DNA of 35,657 bases from Actinomycetes bacterium (lineage in GTDB: Bacteria; Actinomycetota; Thermoleophilia; Solirubrobacterales; Solirubrobacteraceae). The first letter of the stretch is position 1; every line of letters starts with the position of its first letter. Under the pieces are notes generated by a model. It did no database searches and had not been told where the DNA came from. It worked only from the letters and a program-made list of their open reading frames with translations. Below, piece after piece: positions 9,832-17,161 of the stretch. The position numbers and the translations under genes are program-made. The DNA lies in contig JAKAED010000023.1 in the NCBI GenBank assembly GCA_021820105.1, positions 1 through 35,657 of the forward strand, written 5' to 3'.

Positions 9832-10991
9832 GGCGACGCCTCGCCTCGAGCCTCAGCTTGAAACTGCTGGCCGGCCAGCTCCTGGTCGTGATCGCCGGTG
9901 CCGTCACCTTGCTGCTTGTGGCCGTGGCCGTTGGCCCCGGCATCTTCCATCATCACATTGAGATGGCGCTCGGCTATGTGCCGGCAGGAGTGCAGCGTCA
10001 CCTGAACATGGCCTATGGCGACGCGACCCTGATCTCGCTCGCGGTCGCCGTCGGCGCGGCGATCCTGCTCGCGCTGGCGCTCAGCGCGCTGATCTCCGGT
10101 CGCGTGGTGAGACCGGTCCGAGCGCTGGCCCGCGCGGCCGAGGAGATCGCTCGGGGCGCTCACCACGCAAGGGTCCCTGAGCGCGGCTCGGACGAGCTTG
10201 CGCAACTTGCGCGCTCGTTCAACGAGATGGCTACCTCACTGGAGCGGGCCGAGCATGTTCGCCGGCAGCTGCTGGCTGACGTGGCCCATGAGCTGCGCAA
10301 CCCGCTGGCGACGATCGAGAGCTACGTGGAGGCACTCTCGGAGGGGGTGCTACCCGCCGACGCGGAGAATTGGGAGGCGGTGCGGCTGGAGACCGCCCGC
10401 CTCAACCGTCTGGTCAACGATCTTCAGAAGGTCTCAAGCGCCGAGGCTCATCAACTTGATCTGAGCCGCACCCGGGTCGAGCTCGGCGCCGTCATCCAGG
10501 ACTCCGTCAGAGCGGCTGCGCCCGCCTATTCCGCAAAGGGTGTGGCGCTGGAACAGACCATTGACGGGCCGTCTCCGGTCGTGGTCGAGCTGGATCAGGA
10601 GCGCTTCTCGGAGGTGCTGGCCAACCTGCTCGCCAACGCCCTCAGGCACACGCCGACTGGTGGACTGGTTCGCGTCAGCGCAGGCGAACGCGCACACCTG
10701 GCCGAGCTCACCGTCGCTGACAACGGGGAGGGGATCGCCCCCGAACACCTGGAGCGCGTGTTCGAGCGGTTCTTCCGGGCCGATCCGGCACGCTCCAGAT
10801 CCAGCGGCGGCAGCGGCATCGGCCTGGCGATAGTGCGCGCGATCGTCGAGGCACACGGTGGAACGGTCACGGCGGCCAGCGCAGGCGTTGGGCACGGGGC
10901 GAGCTTCACCATCCAGCTTCCGGTCGCCTCCCACCCCGGCCGACGGGTGGCGTCGGCCACCGCGCCGGGCCGACCGCCGCGCGCGCAGTGA
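9828..10991 (+). CDS. Membrane sensor histidine kinase with His/Met-rich loop
   Basis: A 387-residue kinase whose GTG start overlaps the regulator's stop. Two membrane helices (about residues 14-35 and 66-90) enclose a short extracytoplasmic loop containing three consecutive histidines (41-43), Met46, His58 and Met61. HAMP (91-143) follows. The DHp domain has phosphoacceptor His154 in VAHELRNPL. The ATP-binding domain has N box NLLANALRHTP, G1 DNGEGIAP, F box FERFFR and G2 GGSGIGLAIV. The loop is too small for a folded sensor domain, so the signal may be a metal ion or a partner protein such as the exported product of the same operon. The tail is Arg/Pro-rich. Confidence 0.94.
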   Translation: MRRRLASSLSLKLLAGQLLVVIAGAVTLLLVAVAVGPGIFHHHIEMALGYVPAGVQRHLNMAYGDATLISLAVAVGAAILLALALSALISGRVVRPVRALARAAEEIARGAHHARVPERGSDELAQLARSFNEMATSLERAEHVRRQLLADVAHELRNPLATIESYVEALSEGVLPADAENWEAVRLETARLNRLVNDLQKVSSAEAHQLDLSRTRVELGAVIQDSVRAAAPAYSAKGVALEQTIDGPSPVVVELDQERFSEVLANLLANALRHTPTGGLVRVSAGERAHLAELTVADNGEGIAPEHLERVFERFFRADPARSRSSGGSGIGLAIVRAIVEAHGGTVTAASAGVGHGASFTIQLPVASHPGRRVASATAPGRPPRAQ

Positions 10992-11001
10992 ACGCGAGCG
11001 C

Positions 11002-11781
11002 TCAACCCGTGAGGCTCGTGACCAGGTGGCCGATGCCGAACCCGACGGCGGCGCTGATCGAGCCGATCACCATCACCTGCAGACCTGAGCGCAGCCAGGC
11101 CTGACGGGCCACCCGCCCCTTGGCGATCCCAAGCACGAACAGTGCCACCAGCGTGCACAGCAGGCTCGTGATCAGCGCCGGCGCCATCAGCGGGAGTGCA
11201 AGGTAGGGCCAGAGCGGGATGATCGCCGCACCAAGGTAGGTCAGGCCCACCACCAGGGCGTCACCGAGCGCAGCTCCGCCGGTATCGGGGGAGAGCCCCA
11301 GCTCCTTCTGGACCTTGGTGCGGATGAAGACCGTCTGATTGGCCGCGAGCCCATGGGCCACACGCGCGGCCTGGTCCGACGGCAATCCCTCCTCCTCCAG
11401 AACCAGGGCCAGCTCGGCGACCTCGCGCTCGGGGTGATCGACTATCTCCTGCGTCTCATCGGCGATCTCGGCCCGGTAGAGGGCCTCCTCCGCCTCACTT
11501 GCCAGGTAGGAGCCGCCGCCCATGGCGATGCAGCCGGCCACCGCCTCGGCAAGGCCGGCCACCACAATCGCGCTGCGTCCCGGATTCGCGGCCGCCATGC
11601 CGGTGACGACGCCCAGCGGCACCAGCAGCCCGTCCTGCGCTCCCAGCACGAACTCCCGGACCCGTGACAGTCGCTCGATGCGGCCGGCCTCCTCCCGCGC
11701 ATGGGTGCGGATGTGGTCGCGGGCCTCCGCGACCACATCCGGGTCAAGATCGGCAGTGGGTGGCTGGTGCGCAGGATGCAT
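11002..11781 (-). CDS. VIT1/CCC1-family iron/manganese transporter
   Basis: A 259-residue protein with the family's opening helix REFVLGAQDGLLVPLGVVTG. This is followed by an acidic, glutamate-rich cytoplasmic segment (EALYRAEIADETQEIVDHPEREVAELALVLEEEG region) that in plant VIT1 binds metals, and by three further membrane helices. Family members export Fe2+ or Mn2+ from the cytosol by proton antiport. It is 12 bp downstream of the SRPBCC gene and converges with the kinase gene with only 10 bp between stops. With the ZIP transporter, it is the second divalent-metal transporter in the left third of the window. Confidence 0.88.
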   Translation of the reverse strand: MHPAHQPPTADLDPDVVAEARDHIRTHAREEAGRIERLSRVREFVLGAQDGLLVPLGVVTGMAAANPGRSAIVVAGLAEAVAGCIAMGGGSYLASEAEEALYRAEIADETQEIVDHPEREVAELALVLEEEGLPSDQAARVAHGLAANQTVFIRTKVQKELGLSPDTGGAALGDALVVGLTYLGAAIIPLWPYLALPLMAPALITSLLCTLVALFVLGIAKGRVARQAWLRSGLQVMVIGSISAAVGFGIGHLVTSLTG

Positions 11782-11793
11782 CCGCCAGGCCGC

Positions 11794-12438
11794 CTACGCG
11801 CCGATCCGTGATTCGTCAGGCTCCGTCCGCGCGCCCTGCTCCCCCGCGAGCCGCTCAGCGCGCTCCCTGATGCCGATCAGCATCCTGCGCTCCATGAGCA
11901 GTGAGGCCGGCTCCATCGCGGCCATCCCGCAGCGGTCGATCAGGCGCCTTAGTCGGAACCGGTTGCGGCTGATCAGGCGGGTCCGGTCACCGGACGGTTC
12001 AAGCACGAAGCTCCAGACCCAGTTTCCGTCGGTGGTGCGCCATGCCAGTGCTCGCTCAGGATCGACGAGCTCAAGGCGCATGCGGTTGCGCCCGAACTCG
12101 ATGACGTCGCCGACCTTTGGATCCTGGAACTCAGGCAGCACGCGGTCGGTTGAGTGCATGTTGAGGCCGAGCAGGTTCTCGATCCAGTCATAGGTGTAGG
12201 CGCCTCCACGAGGTGCCGGCCCCATCTGGGCGAGCCAGGGCCAGACCGCAGAGGCCGGGGCGTTGATGGAGATCACCCTGGTGGTGACTCCGTCGGCAGC
12301 CTCCAGCAGCTCATCACCGGGAAGCTGAGATCGTGCCTCTTCAGGCGTGGCGCCCCAGGTGAGGATCGGGCGGCGCAGCAGGGCCGCGTAGCCTGCGGCA
12401 CTGAGGCCGAGCAAGACCAGGATCCGGTGGCGACGCAT
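11794..12438 (-). CDS. Membrane-anchored SRPBCC (START-like) protein
   Basis: About 214 residues from ATG 12438. The N-terminus is one hydrophobic helix (ILVLLGLSAAGYAALL), then a TWGATPEEARSQLPGDELL segment and an SRPBCC ligand-binding fold. Characteristic pieces are ISINAPASAVWPWLAQMG, YDWIENLLGLNMHSTDRVLPEFQ, VGDVIEFG and a basic C-terminal helix ending in MERRMLIGIRERAERL. This arrangement is common in actinobacteria, but no ligand is known. A frame extension to 12522 lacks family sequence and enters a structured intergenic region. The downstream VIT1-like gene is probably co-transcribed. Confidence 0.8.
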   Translation of the reverse strand: MRRHRILVLLGLSAAGYAALLRRPILTWGATPEEARSQLPGDELLEAADGVTTRVISINAPASAVWPWLAQMGPAPRGGAYTYDWIENLLGLNMHSTDRVLPEFQDPKVGDVIEFGRNRMRLELVDPERALAWRTTDGNWVWSFVLEPSGDRTRLISRNRFRLRRLIDRCGMAAMEPASLLMERRMLIGIRERAERLAGEQGARTEPDESRIGA

Positions 12439-12554
12439 ACGGCTGATTCTCCGCTGTGCGTCCCTGGCGCACATCCGCGCCAGACCACACCGCCGCGCGG
12501 AGATTTCCGGACCTTGATCCACGCGCGTCCGCGCGCGTTCACCGTGCGCTGGAG

Positions 12555-12587
12555 CGTGACCTCCGGCAAAGCGTGCCGGAGGTCACG
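12555..12587. terminator. Strong 14-bp hairpin
   Basis: CGTGACCTCCGGCA (12555-12568) pairs perfectly with TGCCGGAGGTCACG (12574-12587) around the loop AAGCG. It lies between the small membrane protein gene and the SRPBCC gene, both on the reverse strand, and could end or attenuate transcription; there is no uridine tract on either side. Its right arm overlaps a tRNA-3'-end-like sequence. Confidence 0.5.
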
Positions 12588-12608
12588 GGATCAAGCCCCG
12601 TTGCTCCT
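12574..12608 (+). pseudogene. tRNA 3'-end-like remnant
   Basis: Bases 12585-12601 form a T-arm: ACGGG, seven-base loop ATCAAGC, CCCGT. An acceptor-like TGCTCC follows, which can pair (one G-T wobble) with GGAGCG at 12551-12556. Only about 57 bases separate the two acceptor strands, there is no D-arm, and the T-loop starts with A, not T, so this is not a working tRNA. It resembles the 3' tRNA fragments left at integration sites. Confidence 0.35.
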
Positions 12609-12644
12609 GTCGCGCGAACTCCACGGCTACCGTCCGTGGCTTGC

Positions 12645-12830
12645 TTACGCGTTGGTGCGAGCGATCGTCTTGAACGAGGCGTTACGCGGCTTGCTCTGGA
12701 CGCGGACCTGGTTGCGGGCGGCGGCGGGCTTGCGGTTCGGGCCGGTGATGGAGCGGGCCAGCACCGTGACCAGGGCGCCCGCGACGGCGGCCATCAGAAC
12801 GACGTTGAGAATGAGAACTGAGCTGCTCAT
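12645..12830 (-). CDS. 61-residue single-pass membrane protein
   Basis: ATG 12830 is preceded on the reverse strand by a full AAGGAGG ribosome site at five-base spacing, one of the best in the window, so I take this as a real gene. The product has one membrane helix (about residues 5-26) and a basic, Asn/Lys/Arg-rich tail (GPNRKPAAARNQVRV to the end). No family is recognised. It is divergent from the second response regulator across a 180-bp gap and lies upstream of the SRPBCC and VIT1-like genes on the same strand. Confidence 0.65.
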   Translation of the reverse strand: MSSSVLILNVVLMAAVAGALVTVLARSITGPNRKPAAARNQVRVQSKPRNASFKTIARTNA

Positions 12831-13010
12831 GTGAGCCTCCTTGTGTGTTGACTGTGGTTTGGCTCCGGCGCCATCCGGTGGTTGGACCGGGTGGTGCTGA
12901 AAGTTGATGAGTTCAGCTTGGTCCTCGATGGTTATGGAACGGCAATGGGCCGGTAGCGGGTCGGGAAAGCCTTTTCAAGACCCTCTGAGCGTTGTGGAAG
13001 AATCGCCGCC

Positions 13011-13682
13011 ATGGCTTCACTGGCGCGGGTTCTGGTGGTTGATGACGAGCACGATCTTCGGCGGCTGCTGAAGCTGTACCTCGAGCGTGAGGGCTATGAG
13101 GTGCTGGAGGCCGACGATGGTCTTGATGCGCTCTCCCTGCTCCGGCAGGGAGGGATCGACCTTGCGCTGGTGGACGTGATGCTGCCCGAGCTGGACGGCT
13201 TTGAGGTGGTGAAGCGGATCCGCTCTGAGTCGGCGATCCCGGTCATCATGATCACCGCCAGGGGCGAGGAGGCCCAGCGCATCACCGGACTAGAGCTCGG
13301 CGCCGACGACTATGTGGTCAAGCCGTTCTCCGCGCCGGAGGTCGTGGCGCGGGTGCGGGCACAGCTGCGCCGCGCTCGCGGCAGCTTCGGGGGCCGGGAG
13401 CCCCACCGGCTCGGATCGCTGGTGCTGGACGAGGAGGCGCGGCGTGTGACCGTCAACGGGCAGGACGTGGAGCTGACGCGTCGTGAGTTCGACCTGCTGG
13501 CCGCGCTCGTGCGGGACCCCGGACGCGTGCACAGCCGCGATGCGCTGCTGGAGCAGGTGTGGGGTTCCTCCTACCTGCAGCCCAAGACCGTGGACGTGCA
13601 CATTGCGGGACTGCGGCGCAAGCTCGGTGATGCCGTGGACATCAGTTCGCTGCGGGGCGTCGGGTACAGGCTGGAGGCCTGA
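13011..13682 (+). CDS. OmpR/PhoB-type response regulator (second pair)
   Basis: A 223-residue regulator starting at ATG 13011. The receiver has VLVVDDEHD, phosphoacceptor Asp55 in LALVDVMLPE, threonine in MITARG and lysine in VKPFSAPE. The winged helix ends VDVHIAGLRRKLGD and SLRGVGYRLEA. The kinase gene begins on the last base of its stop codon, so the two are co-translated. No target gene is obvious; it sits upstream of the glyoxylate-shunt operon but there is no evidence that it controls it. The 180-bp divergent region upstream shows no repeat like the one before the first regulator operon. Confidence 0.95.
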   Translation: MASLARVLVVDDEHDLRRLLKLYLEREGYEVLEADDGLDALSLLRQGGIDLALVDVMLPELDGFEVVKRIRSESAIPVIMITARGEEAQRITGLELGADDYVVKPFSAPEVVARVRAQLRRARGSFGGREPHRLGSLVLDEEARRVTVNGQDVELTRREFDLLAALVRDPGRVHSRDALLEQVWGSSYLQPKTVDVHIAGLRRKLGDAVDISSLRGVGYRLEA

Positions 13683-15007
13683 TGCTCGCACGCGCGCCCT
13701 CAGTCCGGTTCTGGCTGCTGGTGGCGATGATCAGCTCGGCTGTGATCGGGCTTGGGGCAGCGGCGGTGCTCTTTCATCAGGTCCAGAACAGGAACGAGCG
13801 CATCCTGGCCGGCGAGCGCGCCAGCCAGGAGGCCGCCGTGATTGCCGCTGAGGTGCAGGCGGGCGCCAGCATCGCGAGGCTCGACGCGCTGCAGAACCTG
13901 CTCTTCAGCGACCGCGTCACGGTTCGGCGTGGCGGGCGCACGATCTTTGTGGGCAGGCGTCCGATCGGCGCCGAGGTGGAGTTGCGCCGTTCGGCTCCAT
14001 TCCCCGGGGGCTCGGTGACGATCGCCGTCTACACCTCAACGACGCCGAGCATCGCGCTGGATCTGACGCTCATCACCGCGGGTGCGCTGGCACTCGTCAT
14101 CGGCGCGGCGATCCTCGCGGCGACGCTTGTCACCAGGGCTGTACGCGGTCCGGTGCAGCGCGCGATCTTCGCCGCTGAGGGTGTCTCGCACGGCGACTTC
14201 ACCGTGCGCATGGGCACCGCGGGGCCGGAGGAGCTGGGCAAGCTCGGCAGCGCGTTTGATGACATGGCCGCTCGACTGGAGCGCGCCGATCAGGACCAGC
14301 GCCGGTTCCTGGCGGATGTTGCGCATGAGATCGCCACGCCCGTCAACGCGGTCGCCGGCTTCGCGCTCGCCCTTGCCGATGGCACGGTGCAGAGCGAGGA
14401 GGACCGCAGGGAGGCCGGCAGGGTCATCCAGGCACAGACCGGACGTCTCCGGGATCTGCTCGGCGGCCTGCGGGAGTTGACGCAGCTTGACCTGGCGCAG
14501 GGGGCGCGGCCCACCGCGGTGTCGCTGCGCCCATTCGGCGAGCGGCTCCTGGCCAGCTTCCAGCCGGCGGCCCGTGAGGCGCAGGTGGATATCCGCCTAC
14601 AGGCTGATGACCGTGAGATCCAGACAGATGCGCGGCTGCTGGAGATGATCGCGTCCAACCTCGTCTCCAACGCGATTCGCTACACGCCCGCCGGCGGCTC
14701 TGTGCTGATCGACCTGCGGGCCCGCACGGGTGCGCTCACGCTCCGCACCAGGGACACCGGAGTCGGGATTGCGCCTGAGCACCAGAAGCGGATCTTTGAG
14801 CGGCTGTACCGCGTTGATGCCACCCGTGACCGGGCCACCGGTGGATCCGGGCTCGGGCTGGCGATCGTTCACCGCGCCGTGAACGCGCTCGGGGGCCAGA
14901 TCGACGTGGAGAGCTCCCCGGGCCACGGCACTGAATTTCGGGTCACGCTCCCACTCGCACCCGATGAGGCCGAGTCGACTGACGGCTCGCCGCTCGGCGC
15001 CGAGTGA
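13682..15007 (+). CDS. Membrane sensor histidine kinase (second pair)
   Basis: A 441-residue kinase. Helices at about 10-31 and 127-151 enclose a roughly 95-residue extracytoplasmic sensor region. HAMP follows (152-205). The phosphoacceptor is His215 in VAHEIATPVNAVAGF, a variant of the usual HELRTPL box that keeps His-Glu and Thr-Pro but replaces Leu-Arg by Ile-Ala. The ATP-binding domain has NLVSNAIRYTPAGG, RDTGVGIAPEH, FERLYRVD and GGSGLGLAIV, all intact, so it should be active. The signal is unknown. The 240 bp after its stop hold an inverted repeat and a hairpin before the malate synthase gene. Confidence 0.94.
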   Translation: MLARAPSVRFWLLVAMISSAVIGLGAAAVLFHQVQNRNERILAGERASQEAAVIAAEVQAGASIARLDALQNLLFSDRVTVRRGGRTIFVGRRPIGAEVELRRSAPFPGGSVTIAVYTSTTPSIALDLTLITAGALALVIGAAILAATLVTRAVRGPVQRAIFAAEGVSHGDFTVRMGTAGPEELGKLGSAFDDMAARLERADQDQRRFLADVAHEIATPVNAVAGFALALADGTVQSEEDRREAGRVIQAQTGRLRDLLGGLRELTQLDLAQGARPTAVSLRPFGERLLASFQPAAREAQVDIRLQADDREIQTDARLLEMIASNLVSNAIRYTPAGGSVLIDLRARTGALTLRTRDTGVGIAPEHQKRIFERLYRVDATRDRATGGSGLGLAIVHRAVNALGGQIDVESSPGHGTEFRVTLPLAPDEAESTDGSPLGAE

Positions 15008-15039
15008 CGTTTCCGTATCGCTGAGCCGAAAAGTCACCG

Positions 15040-15064
15040 GTATTTGCCGCAAGTGGACAAATAC
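15040..15064. promoter_or_regulatory. Inverted repeat GTATTTG-N11-CAAATAC upstream of glyoxylate-shunt genes
   Basis: Perfect seven-base arms at 15040-15046 and 15058-15064, with an internal TTGCCGCAA (15044-15052) and a further TGCAAA at 15065-15070. AT-rich symmetric sites of this kind stand out in GC-rich DNA. In other actinobacteria, RamB, RamA and GlxR act at such positions on aceA/aceB, and the TTTGC/GCAAA elements loosely resemble RamB sites. The assignment is only a suggestion. Confidence 0.45.
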
Positions 15065-15135
15065 TGCAAATTGATTCTGGACAGCGGCCATAGTCGTGTG
15101 AAAGATTGCGTTTCTGTGCGCCATCGGTGAAGTAC

Positions 15136-15168
15136 GCCGGGTTCGCGGGTCTGACTCGCGAACCCGGC
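15136..15168 (+). terminator. Hairpin between kinase and malate synthase genes
   Basis: GCCGGGTTCGCG (15136-15147) pairs perfectly with CGCGAACCCGGC (15157-15168). The stem can extend by two pairs into the loop. No uridine run follows. It may end the two-component operon or form an element of the malate synthase leader. Confidence 0.5.
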
Positions 15169-15247
15169 TTCAGGCCCGCTCCGCACAGATTCAGGGCTCG
15201 CCGCTCGCCCCCCACGGTTGACGACCGGCGGCCCTCCGTCTCCCGAA

Positions 15248-17161
15248 ATGGATGGGCACTTGATCAAGATCGCAGGGGCCGCACACGCCGGCTATCCAGA
15301 TGTCTACACCCCGGAGGCTGTCGCCGCGCTTGAGGCGCTCAGCCCGCTGGACGCACGCCGCTACGAGCTGATGGCCGCGCGGATCGCGCGTCGCACGGAG
15401 CGAGCCCAGGAACGCCGACCAATCCAGTTCCTCGCCCAGGAGTCGCTGATCGACGGCACGTCCATCAGCGTCGCTGACGCTCGCGCGGGTCGCTTTGAGG
15501 GCGCTCAGATCCCACCCGATCTCAGGCGTCAGTGGATCCAGGGGACCGGGCCGGCAACCAAGCCTCGCGCCAGCACCGCCTCGGGTCTGCGCAACGTCGC
15601 TTACGCGATGCTCTCAGGTGCTGACGGCTGGATGTTCGACGGTGAGGACGCGGTTGGGCAGGTTGAGACGATGTCCCTGGACAACCAGCGCAACCTCAGG
15701 CTGATGATCGCTGAGGATCCTCGTTTCCTGGATGTTGCAGAGCAGGTTGCCGATGAGATGAACGCCTGGGCCCGCGGTTTCTTCGGCCACGAGACGATCA
15801 CGGACTGGCGCGAACAGATCCGCGTGACCACAAGGATCTTCCGTGCCCGCGGCCTGCACCTGGATGATCGTCACATCGCGCATGCCGACGGCCGCGGGTT
15901 CTCAGCATCCATCGCCGACCTTGTCCTGTACGTCGCCGGCAACCAACGGGCACTGAGGCAGCAGGGCCGGTCGATAGTGCTCTACCTCCCGAAGATCCAG
16001 ACCGCCGCCGAGGCCGCCTACTGGAATCTGCTCCTGGAGACCCTGGAGGATCACCTGGGTCTGGAGCGCGGGACGATCCTCTGTTACGTGCTGGTCGAGC
16101 AGATCGAGGCCTGCTTCCAGCTGATGGAGATCCGCGCGGCGCTTGGACGCCACTTTGTTGGTTTCAACACCGGCCGCTGGGACTACATCAATTCGGTCTC
16201 CGACGCATACGCCTGGGACCCGGGGTTCATCAATCCCAACATCGATGCGGTCACGATGACCTACGGCTACATGCGGGTCTATGAGGACCGTGTGCGCCGG
16301 GCGGTCAACACGCCCGACGCGAACGGCAACTTTGCGCTCTGGCAGGGCGGTATGGAGCCGAACATCCCGGTGGGCAGTGCGGCTGGAGTGGAGGCCGCGA
16401 TGCAGCGGGCGGTCGCCGGCGGTGAGCGTGAGCAGCGTGAGGGAGCCTCTGGCAAGTGGGTCGCCCACTGGAAGATGGTCCACATCATGCGTCCGGTCTG
16501 GGAGCGGGTCGGGCAGGACAACCAGCTGGGCCGGGAGTTCCCGCGGCTCACCCACAGCCTGCAGGATGCGGACGCCCTGATCCTGCTGGAGGACGCGCCG
16601 CGAACCGTCCGCGGTGCGCGCGACCTGCTGAGTGTCGGACTTCAGTACGGCAACGCCTTTGGCCGGGGCTATCAGGCGGCTGCGCTCAAGCCTGCGGACT
16701 TCTTCGGTGACGATGACGTGCTGTACCTGATGGAGGATGCGGCCACCGGTGAGATCCGCCTGTCCGTGCTCTGGGAGTGGCTGCACAAGTCCGGGCGCTT
16801 CACCGCCGACGATCCGGAGACCGGCGTCAGCGCCGGTGACCCGCTGACTGAGGAGCTGTTCCTCCGCCTGCTGCGGGAGGAGTACGGCAAGCTGCTCGAG
16901 GCCTCGGACCAGGACGTTCACGAGGACTCAAAGTCCACCACGCTGCCGCTGGCCCGGGCGATCGTCGAGGCGTACGTGCTCGCCCCGGTCAAGCCGCCCT
17001 GGTACATCGACCTGCTGAACATCAACCTGGACAACACGGACCTTGCGGTTGGGGAGGCGCGGATCCGTGAGTACCTCGATGCATTTGGTCGTGACGGCAC
17101 GCGCATCACCCGCAACCTCGACTTTGACACCACCACAACGCGAGATAGGTCACTCAGATGA
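15248..17161 (+). CDS. aceB: Malate synthase
   Basis: About 637 residues from ATG 15248; TTG 15218 is an alternative, and neither has a good ribosome site. The enzyme condenses glyoxylate with acetyl-CoA to malate. Family motifs include [56 protein letters not shown] (acidic metal-ligand strand) and [16 protein letters not shown] (substrate/Mg region), all in TIM-barrel order. The C-terminal helical region contains [18 protein letters not shown]. It is longer than malate synthase A of enterobacteria (about 530) and differs from malate synthase G, fitting the actinobacterial AceB-like group. Its stop overlaps the isocitrate lyase start in an ATGA, so both shunt enzymes are made from one message. 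Confidence 0.88.
   Translation: MDGHLIKIAGAAHAGYPDVYTPEAVAALEALSPLDARRYELMAARIARRTERAQERRPIQFLAQESLIDGTSISVADARAGRFEGAQIPPDLRRQWIQGTGPATKPRASTASGLRNVAYAMLSGADGWMFDGEDAVGQVETMSLDNQRNLRLMIAEDPRFLDVAEQVADEMNAWARGFFGHETITDWREQIRVTTRIFRARGLHLDDRHIAHADGRGFSASIADLVLYVAGNQRALRQQGRSIVLYLPKIQTAAEAAYWNLLLETLEDHLGLERGTILCYVLVEQIEACFQLMEIRAALGRHFVGFNTGRWDYINSVSDAYAWDPGFINPNIDAVTMTYGYMRVYEDRVRRAVNTPDANGNFALWQGGMEPNIPVGSAAGVEAAMQRAVAGGEREQREGASGKWVAHWKMVHIMRPVWERVGQDNQLGREFPRLTHSLQDADALILLEDAPRTVRGARDLLSVGLQYGNAFGRGYQAAALKPADFFGDDDVLYLMEDAATGEIRLSVLWEWLHKSGRFTADDPETGVSAGDPLTEELFLRLLREEYGKLLEASDQDVHEDSKSTTLPLARAIVEAYVLAPVKPPWYIDLLNINLDNTDLAVGEARIREYLDAFGRDGTRITRNLDFDTTTTRDRSLR

Noticed and set aside
12456-12834. 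Forward open frames of about 120 and 226 residues across the gap left of the second regulator
   Set aside because: Their translation contains EVTGSSPVAP, a known artefact of tRNA-end sequence, and the frames run antisense to the 61-residue gene that has a strong ribosome site.
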